From assembly GCF_021462225.1 (NCBI RefSeq), contig NC_061796.1, positions 47,552,391 to 47,616,390 of the forward strand: a DNA stretch of 64,000 nucleotides, written 5' to 3'. The stretch comes from Girardinichthys multiradiatus (lineage: Eukaryota; Chordata; Actinopteri; Cyprinodontiformes; Goodeidae). Positions 56,701-64,000 of this stretch are shown piece after piece. The notes beneath the pieces are model-generated. The model was not told where the DNA came from. It was given only the letters and a program-made list of their open reading frames with translations, and ran no database searches. The translations under genes were made by a program, and so were the position numbers. Position 1 is the first letter of the stretch, and each line of letters starts with the position of its first letter.

Positions 56701-59700
56701 CTCATACTACTCTCCAATTTTGCATTATTTGCTGTTATTTCAGCTTTTAACTTTGTTCTCTCTTTTCTCTTCCTAGAAGCTACACCTGGCCTGACTCTGT
56801 GTCTACCTGTGACACCTTTCTGGAGAGAAGCATCATCCAAGCTTCTGCTGGCAACAACTTAATGCTCACCTTCTACAGATGATCCACATGGCCCTGTCTT
56901 TCAGTGTTTAACCCTTTCTCTCTCCTAGACATGGCTACTGACTGAGCTTCTACTGTAACTAACTCTATGTTCTCTCTTTCAGACTCTAACCTTGAAAACT
57001 GGCTCAGAGTTTATCTGTTCTTTCTTTCTAGATGAAACGACTAAAGGAGCTACATCCATTAACATTTACTTTTCCTTCCCATAGAAAGTACTCCTGGATC
57101 AGTGCTTCTTTGTTCTCTTTGTGTCTCTGCTCTGTTCTCTCTAACCTCCAGTCGGTCGTGGCAGATGGCCGCTCACACTGAGCCTGGTTCTGGTTCTGCT
57201 GGAGGTTTCTTCCTGTTAAAAGGGAGTTTTTCCTCTCCACTGTCGCTACATGCATGCTCAGTATGAGGGATTGCTGCAAAGTCAACACCAGTGACTGTCC
57301 ACTGTCTCTACATGCTCATCCAGGAGGAGTGAATGCTGCAAGTCACTGACTGGATGCAATCTGCTGGGTTTCCTTAGATAGAAAAACTTTTTATCCAATT
57401 TGAATAAATAACTGAATCTGACTGAACTGTTTGATAGTTAGGATTAACTGGAATGTATGAACCTGACTTTGTGAAGAACCTTGAGACAACATGTGTTGTG
57501 AATTGGTGCTATAGAAATAAAACTGAATTGAATTGAATTAAATTTAAGAACCCAAAACCAAAAACCCCCAACCATGACACAAACAAAACATTTAGCCTCT
57601 TGACTCTCAGAGTGAACAAATCGCTGATTTACATGTGTTTTTGTACTCTGAATGCACTCTTCTTCTGCAGGAGCCAAAAGCTCCATCACTGGAGATGAAG
57701 CGTTGATCCTGGTCCATCCTGCCATCACTCAGGAACACCGAGATACTGGAACTCTGGACCAAACTGGACCATGTCCCATCTGATGTTTAATAGCAGATGC
57801 TCTTGTATCAAAGATCACAAACAGGACAACTTAGACATGTTTCCATGGCTACTGAAGCTCAGGTGAAGCAGTCTGAGTGGGTGCAATGAAGTTAAACTGT
57901 GACCTGTCTGCTGTGTTTGGAGCCCTTAAATGTATCTTCACCACAGTGAATGTGATTGGTGCTCACTCAGAGACAGATGGTCTCTCAGATCACATTTGCT
58001 CTTCAGATGAAAGTTATTTTAAGACTCTTAGATAAAGCTGAGCATCTCTGCAGCTGTAAACCACATCCTCTCCCAACCGAACCTGCTCGGCTTCTTGGCC
58101 TCAGAAACAGGAAGCTGCTCGGCTCGGAGCCGGTCAGCTGACAGGTGAGGCAGAGCATTGTTGGTATTTATTCTCACCTGCCCTGGTCCGAAAGCCTCAT
58201 CATGAACATTAAGTCTGAATCAATGTCAACTAAGTGGATCTTCTTCTGAAAGACAAAGGTCATGTTCATTGTGGGTTTTCAGGTCCAACCAACCCTCACG
58301 ACCTTCTGTACTGGGTTCAAATTAACCTCCAGGTTATAAACTGGCTGCGGTTTAAAGACCCTTTACATTAACGGGAGGGGTTCTGCTGGTTATTCTTGGC
58401 TTTTGGGTCAGAACATAAATAGAAGTTTCCACTAAAGCCATGCCGAGACAAATTAATCAGACATCTGAGATCAAGCAGAGTGAAAGTGTCTCATCTATGT
58501 TTGAAGGCCTTTATATTTAGACCTTATCTGACTTCCTTTGGTTCTGTTGTTCTCGCTAAGTTTCCACCAATCGTTCTTTACTCTGACGTCACTTCGTGAA
58601 ATAGTTGTTTGCTTTATTTTGCTTCAGGTTTCAGATTCCTGCAGGCTTCATCTCCCACCTTCACTGAGTTGTGATGGACTTGTTCATTCATTCTCCTGAA
58701 GCCTTCTCCTGTCCTCTCCTTCCATGTTGGACTGTTGGATTTAAGCTGGACCTCCTAAACTTGTCCTGAAGCCACTTGTTTTCTGAAAAAAAAAAACTGA
58801 ACCAAGTTTATTTGCAGAGTAACTGTTGAGCTTTAGGCCCGCATTATGATGCTGCCACCACCATGCACTACTATGGAGGTAAGATGCTGGATGAGAAGCA
58901 CTGTTGGACTTTAGTTTTTCACTCTGATGGTTTCCTTCCAGCTCCTCTGCTTTCCTGATGGATAAGAAGCTGTGGAGTTTTCTTTATTTTAGGACATTTA
59001 AACATCTATCAGATGGTCTGTTTGGTGTCCTGATACAGCTTCTGCCTTTAGAAGAACTTCTAGACTTAAGTCCTGTCTGAGATGCTCTGGAAGAAACGTT
59101 AGATCATCAGTGCTTTAATCAGACCAGTCAGTGAGAAGACTTTGTTTTGTGTTTCTTCTCAGACTCATCAGACAGACCTCTGATTCACTTCCAGCCAGAT
59201 GTTAGCAACACAACCACGCTGTTGCTTAGCAACGACAGCTCCACCCTTTATGTTGGAGCTCGAGATGCCATCCTCTCATTGGACGTCAGCCAGAGTGATG
59301 TGATCAGTCTGAAGAAGAAGGTGAGCTTCTGAATCATCCAGGTGAGGGTGTCTGATTCCTGCTGCCGTTAAACTCAGGTGTTTGTTCTTGTGTTCAGGTG
59401 ATGTGGAGTCCGTCTGAGCAGGACAGAGCCAACTGTGCAAGCAAAGGGAAGAATCCAGCGGTAACTATTCAATTCAATTCAATTCAATTCAATTCAATTC
59501 AATGATACTTTATTGATCCCCGAGGGGAAATTAGAAGTCCAGTAGAACCCATCCAAACAGACATCATGACACAAGACAAGGGGGGACGGGTCACCGAGAA
59601 TTTGCTGCCCACTCACAGGTGCTGCCCTTGCTAGATGAGAAAAGAGGTCACATTAGGAAAGTAGAGGAAATAAATCATATTTCACACTTTATCCTTAGCA

Positions 59701-62700
59701 GGATACAGTTTGAGATTGTAAAAAACCTCAGAACAAAGAAGCAACAAGTTGACAAAACAACATCATGCCGGGAACGATGAAGGTGGTGTGAGGAGGTGCA
59801 AATGTTTATCTTGAGCATGTGCGTGTGTGTAAGTGATGGTGTGCAAGTAAGTCCATGAAACACTGTCACAGAGGCCATTATCCTTGATGGTACGTTGGAA
59901 GGTTCATCAACCGGCCACAAAGTTCTGAGCAGGTCCACAGATGTCCTCAGGGAAGGGAGGGGGCAGAGGGAGCAGAGCGTCATGGTTACATAACTTCCAG
60001 GAGAAGTTGAAGATAACCAGCCATCAAGGCCGTGCAGGGGAGCCAGATTCAGAAAAACAACAATTATTTAGGTTAGGCTGACTCTTAATTTTCCGTCAGC
60101 CTTGAGAGTCTCGCTGGTTCTTCTCAAAAACTAATCCAAACAGCCAAATTCCTGGTCTTTCTGCCAGATCCGAGCGAACAACTTTCTCCAAGATGTATCC
60201 CATTTCACCCCTGAGTCCAGGAAACGCAACCTGCCTGCGATCCTAAGGATCACATCCAGTCTGCGATTCAGCTCACGTAACATCTCAGTCTGAGTGTTGA
60301 TCGATCTGAAGATCCCATCATACATGCCAGACAGCCTCACAATTGCCAGAACAGCTGCTGACATTCTCCGAATTTGTCGATATGCCAGGTAACCGCTGAC
60401 TCCAAAAAGCAGAAATCCTGATATCAAACATCCAATTATATACACATCTTCCACATCCTCGACTGACATTATCGACAGACATACAATCCTCCACTTCTGC
60501 CAGGAGTCCATCGTGTATCCAGAGAAAAACGTCCCGTCTGGCCAAGAGGACTCTCCTCCACCCTGTCTTCTCGTCGAGAAAATTTGATCAATTGCATTGA
60601 GAGACCAGCTGACAAAATCTATAACTAAGAATTTGGAAGATATGCAAGAAGAGGCTCCAAAAAAAGACAAGACACAGAGCTGAAGCAGGGCAGATATGGG
60701 AGGGGGTGGGAGACAGAGAAAAAGCGTCCTCCTCCACCGAGAGCAGAAAAAAGACGGATCCATCTTTAGTCTGATAAACTGGGCTTCCATCCAAAATCCA
60801 CTCTGGATTTAACAGGGAAGCCATTGATGGATGTGAAAACCAGACAAACAGCAAATTCAATTCAGTTTTATTTATATAGCGCCAATTCACAACACATGTC
60901 GTCTCAAGGTTCTTCACAACAGTCAGGTTCATACATTCCAGTTAATCGTAACCATTGAACAGTTCAGTCAGATTCAGTTATTTATTCAAATTGGATAAAA
61001 AGTTTTTCTATCTAAGGAAGGAGCATCAAACAGGATCTCTTCTGCTGGTTCACCACCAAACTCCCGTTGCAACATCCTCATAATAAAATGATTAATTTAC
61101 AAAACCAACAACTGAGAAATGCATGAACAGGGTTTGGGTTTTCCAGGATGTGTGCGTGAACGAGTTGGTTTTATATAAGAACGGAAAAAATGAATCCTCA
61201 GAGTTTTACTAGAAGCTAGAAGTTATCTTATCAGCATCAAGGCCAAAGCAAAATGTATTAACTTATTTTATCAGATTTGTTCTGTTTATTTGCTTTTAAA
61301 TTGACATAATGAGACAGCTTTGGGTCACTGGGAATTGTCTTTCATTTAGAAAGTTGCGGGTTCAACTCCAGCTCTGCACCCCCCACCACAGTTCAGTGTG
61401 CCCTGGTGCAAGTCTCTTAACCCTGTCCTGCCTGCCAGTCGGTGGGTTGGTGTATGACTGTGTGAACTAGTAAGTGAATGAGTGGGACTCGTAGTGTGAA
61501 AGCAACTTTAATTGGTCAGCGCGACTAGCAAAGTGCTAAAGACAAGTTCGGTCCTTGTAAAGAAATGTTTATAGGTTATGTGTCTTTTAATATAACTATT
61601 TTTCCTTTTTGTTGTGAAAACATTGGATTTCCTTGTGTTTAAATGTTTTTCAACTTTCAACTTTAAAACATAATTTAACTGAGTAGAGGTATAGCCGAGT
61701 ATCATCTGCATAGTTACTGAGGTCCATTAAAGTGAAAAGCAGTGAGCCAAACACAGAATCTTGTGGAACTCCCTTACTAAATCCAGGGTCCAGCATTTAA
61801 GTGAAGTGTACTGTATATTTTTAATGGCAGATAAAAATTATAACAATAACCTTCTCCTAGACCTTCATAGACACAGCTTAAACCTTTCAGTACCTGGCGA
61901 CTGGAAATCACAAAAGTTCGGCACCGGCTTCAGTAAGATGACCTCATGCCCCCACATTTTGGTGGTGGACCGCTTTGTGGCATGGTGTGGAAACAATCAT
62001 CTCATCTTGAACATAAATAAAACAAAGGAGAAGATTGTAGATTTTAAGAGAAACAGGAATAAGTCAAAAACTATTTCTATCATGGGAGAAGAAGTGGAGG
62101 TGGTGGAGGAGTATAAATACCTCGGTGTTCACCTGGACAACAGACTAGAGTGGAGATGCAACTGTGAAGCCATCTACAAGAAGGGACAGAGCAGACTGTA
62201 CTTCTTGAGGAAGCTTAGGTCCTTTGGTGTTTGCAGCAAGATGCTGCATATCTTCTATAAATCTGTTGTGGAAAGTGTGATCTCTTCTGCCATCATCTGC
62301 TGGGGAAGCAGCATCAGAACCAGGGACTTAAAAAAGCTCAACAAGCTGATAAAAAAGGCTGGTTCTGTTCTGGAGACTCCTCTGGAACCTCTGGAGATCA
62401 TTGTGGAAAGATGGATTCTTCATAAAATGAACAACATTATGGAGAACCCTGAGCATCCTCTCCATGAGACTGTCCTACAACAACAGAGTGTCTTCAGTCA
62501 GAGGCTTCTTCAGATCTGCTGTAAGACAGAGCTCTACAGGAGATCCTTCCTGCCCACAGCCATCAGCATCTACAACGACTCTTTGAAGAAACCTTCATAA
62601 TATGAGCTACAACAACATTTAATTTCCCTTTGAGATTAATAAAGTATTTTTAATTTGAATTGAATTTCAACAGGAACCTCCTCCAGGAACCTGCTTCACA

Positions 62701-63961
62701 TCTGTGAAGAAGACCATCTGGGAGAAACATCTGCTGTGACTGTGTTCTTTCTGCCTGCAGGTCGACTGTCCAAACTTCGTCCATGTTGTTCAAGCACTAA
62801 ACTCCACCCATCTGTATGCCTGCGGCAGCTACGCCTACAGCCCCCACCAAGTTGTCATTGTGAGTCTTCATCCTCTTCTGAAATGCACTGATAGAAACAA
62901 ACAGTTCTTTGAAGTCAGAGAGGATCACTTCACAGCTTCTGGTTGCTTCCTTTAGGACATTGAACGCCTGTCTGTGGTCCATCAGGATGGAGCTAAAGGT
63001 CGCTGTCCATACAACCCCTTTGAACGCAGCTCTGTAGTCATCATTGGTCAGTTTAATCAGTTTTACATTCATATTAAACATCTGCAGACAGAGCAGGTAA
63101 CAAAGTTATGTTTTATGGATACATTTAATGATCTCTAAATATGGTGTCAAAGCCAGATATTATCAGCTGAACATGTTGAAAGCATGGATTGGTTTAAGAA
63201 GCTCTACTGTTGGACTCATGGAAGCTCTCAGCTTTTCTTCTCCACAGATCCCAAACAGTCAGAAGAACAGTAATGTTGCTTCAGTCTCCTGAAGATTCAG
63301 TTTTATGCTGTCCATCCTTGCACTGCTTGCAGGACTTTAGTCTGCACATGACGATTTGTTGAACAGAAGTGGCTTCTTTGCTGCCCTTCTTGCCTCACAC
63401 CCACCTGCTGCCAATCTGAGCAAGCTCTGCACTGGTGGTGTCATGATCCTCCTTATGAGAGGACAATCCTGGAGCTGGCTGGGCCCTCTTGGATATCTTA
63501 CAGCTTCTTTTTTGGGCTAAACCTCTCTCCGCCAGGTTCATGATGATCTTCTCAGGAGCAGCTTCCTGCCTGGAAGGTTGTGTTGATGCCATATGGAAGG
63601 CTGCAGCTTTTCTTTGGAGGGAACCGCTGCTAACGTAATACAGCGAGAGGCCTGCATAGTGTAAAACATGAACGTTGATTAGTTTTAAAAACAACAAAAA
63701 ACCCAACTCTACCTTTCAAAGCGTAGCTTCTTTTAACAGCTTGAACTGGTTTTACTGGTGAGTAACTGGCAGCAGTCTGTTTTTAGGGTTCAGAGTTTCT
63801 AAACTCAGAAAAATCTGTCTTGTTTTTCTCTTCATATGTAGATGAGGAGCTCTTCTCAGCCACAACCACTGACTTTAAGGGACACGAACCACAAATTTCT
63901 CGATTCCTCACCAAAGATGGACGTCCAGACGTCAGCCTGGACTCCATCAAGTTACTTGATG
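53635..63961 (+). CDS. Class-4 semaphorin, first six coding exons (3' part outside the window)
   Basis: Axon-guidance and immune signalling ligand; the sema domain binds plexins. Exons 53635-53722, 59163-59320, 59398-59460, 62761-62859, 62956-63046 and 63842-63961 join in frame. They encode a signal peptide, then the start of the sema beta-propeller: [70 protein letters not shown], and [27 protein letters not shown] and THLYACG are class-4 hallmarks. Human SEMA4A lies in the same chromosome band as ADAM15, favouring sema4a, but the ATTTDFKG region may fit a fish-specific sema4 better, so no symbol is given. PSI, Ig and transmembrane parts lie beyond the right edge. Confidence 0.87.
55181..57548 (+). 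mobile_element. L2-clade LINE, 5'-truncated with two internal deletions
   Basis: Homologous to the minus-strand L2 at 45-49 kb. It begins just upstream of ORF2 (GAAATCAGGAAAATCTCATA), lacks ORF1, and ends in the same 3' UTR and AATTG tail (57,520-57,545). Internal joins near 55,745 and 56,610 remove the end of the endonuclease and the reverse transcriptase from the region just after GWFKS, including the YADD box. Confidence 0.88.
55235..56622 (+). pseudogene. L2 LINE ORF2 relic
   Basis: [20 protein letters not shown] opens the natural N-terminal frame. A TAA at 55354 replaces a Gln after ETWLQ. Then [32 protein letters not shown], a deletion after NAILDSIG to LLLLYKK, then reverse-transcriptase motifs up to [16 protein letters not shown] and GWFKS. 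The catalytic YADD is missing. Confidence 0.87.
57586..59162. other. semaphorin intron 1, last part
   Basis: No clear element; ATGATGCTGCCACCACCATG at 58,844-58,863 is a short Tc1-derived phrase shared with 8,499 and 29,630. Confidence 0.45.
59163..59320 (+). CDS. semaphorin exon 2: start of sema domain
   Basis: [40 protein letters not shown]. Acceptor TTCTCAG, donor AAGGTGAGC; ends in phase 0. Confidence 0.88.
59398..59460 (+). CDS. semaphorin exon 3
   Basis: [20 protein letters not shown] then A. The donor is GTAACT, and a retroelement tail begins only seven bases into the intron. Confidence 0.85.
59467..59503. repeat. AATTC/AATTG pentamer repeat (retroelement tail)
   Basis: Seven or so pentamers, the 3' tail of the minus-strand retroelement, starting at intron position +7. 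Confidence 0.9.
60131..60790 (-). CDS. Predicted small membrane protein inside a retroelement, function unknown
   Basis: I do not recognise the family. A Met at residue 94 (60511) is an alternative start giving 126 aa, [20 protein letters not shown] onward. From there one clear membrane helix follows ([20 protein letters not shown]), then a basic flank (AYRQIRR) and an amphipathic, possibly coiled region with [20 protein letters not shown]. The end has [13 protein letters not shown]. If the longer start is used, a second hydrophobic stretch (about residues 34-60) precedes it. The frame has no stop over 660 bases in a stretch that otherwise looks like repeat DNA. Whether it is translated is unknown. 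Confidence 0.45.
   Translation of the reverse strand: MEAQFIRLKMDPSFFCSRWRRTLFLCLPPPPISALLQLCVLSFFGASSCISSKFLVIDFVSWSLNAIDQIFSTRRQGGGESSWPDGTFFSGYTMDSWQKWRIVCLSIMSVEDVEDVYIIGCLISGFLLFGVSGYLAYRQIRRMSAAVLAIVRLSGMYDGIFRSINTQTEMLRELNRRLDVILRIAGRLRFLDSGVKWDTSWRKLFARIWQKDQEFGCLD
60852..61018 (-). mobile_element. L2 LINE 3' UTR fragment
   Basis: AATTCAGTTTTATTTATATA and onward to GAAAAACTTTTTATCC-type sequence in inverse; nearly identical to 44,710-44,876 and to the inverse of 57,360-57,540. Only the last 165 or so bases of the element were inserted. Confidence 0.88.
61335..61545 (+). repeat. Dispersed SINE/MITE-like repeat
   Basis: GTTGCGGGTTCAACTCC, GTGCAAGTCTCTTAACCCTG, GAATGAGTGGGACTCG and GTGTGAAAGCAACTTT in order, a common fish repeat; part is mirrored at 6595-6720. 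Confidence 0.55.
61682..61790 (-). mobile_element. LINE reverse transcriptase fragment with YADD box
   Basis: The inverse reads [14 protein letters not shown] and, after a gap, [12 protein letters not shown]: the catalytic block of an L2-like reverse transcriptase, cut on both sides. Confidence 0.7.
61930..62655 (+). mobile_element. Non-LTR retrotransposon, 3' part
   Basis: 5'-truncated LINE. The frame from about 61,970 to 62,600 encodes the end of a reverse transcriptase, followed by a short 3' UTR with ATTAATAAAGTATTT. Clade not certain (Jockey-type superfamily). Confidence 0.8.
61965..62600 (+). pseudogene. C-terminal part of a LINE reverse transcriptase
   Basis: [20 protein letters not shown], then [60 protein letters not shown] and [20 protein letters not shown]. 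The YLGVHLD block is the conserved segment after the thumb. The catalytic palm is missing because of 5' truncation. The frame is open to its natural stop. Confidence 0.82.
62761..62859 (+). CDS. semaphorin exon 4
   Basis: [20 protein letters not shown] then [13 protein letters not shown]; 99 nt, phase 0 to 0. Confidence 0.9.
62956..63046 (+). CDS. semaphorin exon 5
   Basis: [20 protein letters not shown] then [18 protein letters not shown] is a sema-domain signature. Confidence 0.9.
63250..63720. other. semaphorin intron 5, possible repeat interior
   Basis: A minus-strand open stretch (63706-63395) reads [20 protein letters not shown] and onward. It resembles transposon-like repeat sequence but no family is recognised and no ends are found. 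Confidence 0.25.
63842..63961 (+). CDS. semaphorin exon 6
   Basis: [40 protein letters not shown]; donor GGTGAGT. Last exon before the window ends. Confidence 0.9.
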
Positions 63962-64000
63962 GTGAGTGGATGAAATCCTTGAAGTATCCAAGTAAATGAC

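Larger units (their letters stand above)
54774..57580 (+). mobile_element. TG...CA element with 5-bp target duplication, split by an L2 insertion
   Basis: Begins TGTCACGATG and ends CCATGACA, ends that are inverse of each other over seven bases with one mismatch. CAAAC is directly repeated outside both ends (54769-54773 and 57581-57585). The element body is 54774-55180 plus about 57549-57580, roughly 440 bp. The L2 fragment between them inserted later. No coding frame. The 5-bp duplication with TG/CA termini would fit a solo LTR; other classes are possible. Confidence 0.65.
59465..60848 (-). mobile_element. Unclassified retroelement carrying a membrane-protein frame
   Basis: On the minus strand the unit ends with CCCCTCGGGG (a short hairpin), ATCAATAAAGTATCATTG and an (AATTG)n tail at 59,467-59,503. 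The hairpin, poly(A)-type signal and pentamer tail are those of a target-primed non-LTR element. Its upstream border is the tail of an L2 3' fragment at 60,852. The interior holds a 219-codon frame (60790-60131) and a long 3' UTR, but no reverse transcriptase. The LINE fragment at 61,930-62,655 ends similarly (TTTCCCTTTGAGATTAATAA, AGTATTT). Confidence 0.6.

Noticed and set aside
63395..63706. 103-codon minus-strand frame in semaphorin intron 5
   Set aside because: Looks repeat-derived; no domain, no exon boundaries, so not called as a gene.

Overview
This window is vertebrate, and almost certainly teleost, genomic DNA. Coding sequence is split into short exons with GT/AG boundaries, introns are dense with fish-type Tc1/mariner elements, L2 and other non-LTR retrotransposons and hAT-like MITEs, and there is no operon-like packing. 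The species cannot be fixed by eye; a cyprinodontiform fish is a guess only. Three host genes lie on the + strand: the 3' end of a DC-STAMP-domain gene (best fit dcst1; exons 3197-8126), a complete adam15 (26 coding exons, 14140-50381), and the 5' part of a class-4 semaphorin (six exons, 53635-63961, running off the right edge). DCST1 and ADAM15 are neighbours on human 1q21-q22, where SEMA4A also lies, so the order looks like conserved synteny.

Layout. 1-3,000: two different Tc1-like transposons abut and share one TA; the first keeps an open 343-aa transposase with DD36E spacing. 3,197-8,355: last four dcst1-like exons and a poly(A) signal, with a GC-rich MITE and several dispersed repeats in the long intron. 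8,400-13,700: intergenic, with a Tc1 fragment, a near-full Tc1 copy with one nonsense codon, three perfect palindromes, and a 62-unit minisatellite of 22 bp. 13,640-14,290: CG-rich presumed promoter and first exon of adam15. 14,285-50,381: adam15, whose introns hold a decayed Tc1, an RTE/Rex-like LINE, a hAT fragment, a second 29-bp minisatellite with a Tc1 copy inside its first unit, several MITEs and a nearly complete antisense L2 LINE. 51,000-64,000: an inverted partner of a repeat seen at 7 kb, then the semaphorin, with a nested retroelement in intron 1 and a pile-up of four or more retroelement pieces in intron 3.

The adam15 exon chain was built by hand: all 26 junctions keep frame and give 972 codons plus stop. 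The domain order is signal peptide, prodomain with cysteine switch and furin-like site, reprolysin domain with the zinc motif [12 protein letters not shown], disintegrin, cysteine-rich, EGF-like, transmembrane segment, and a long proline-rich tail. The tail is built from three sister exons carrying PxxPxK SH3-ligand motifs. The disintegrin loop lacks the RGD of human ADAM15.

The least explained object is the minus-strand unit at about 59,465-60,848. It has a retroelement-like 3' end (hairpin, AATAAA, pentamer tail) that resembles the 3' end of a separate LINE 3 kb away, but it carries an open frame for a predicted membrane protein instead of a reverse transcriptase. Family names for repeats come from recognising motifs, not from a database search.
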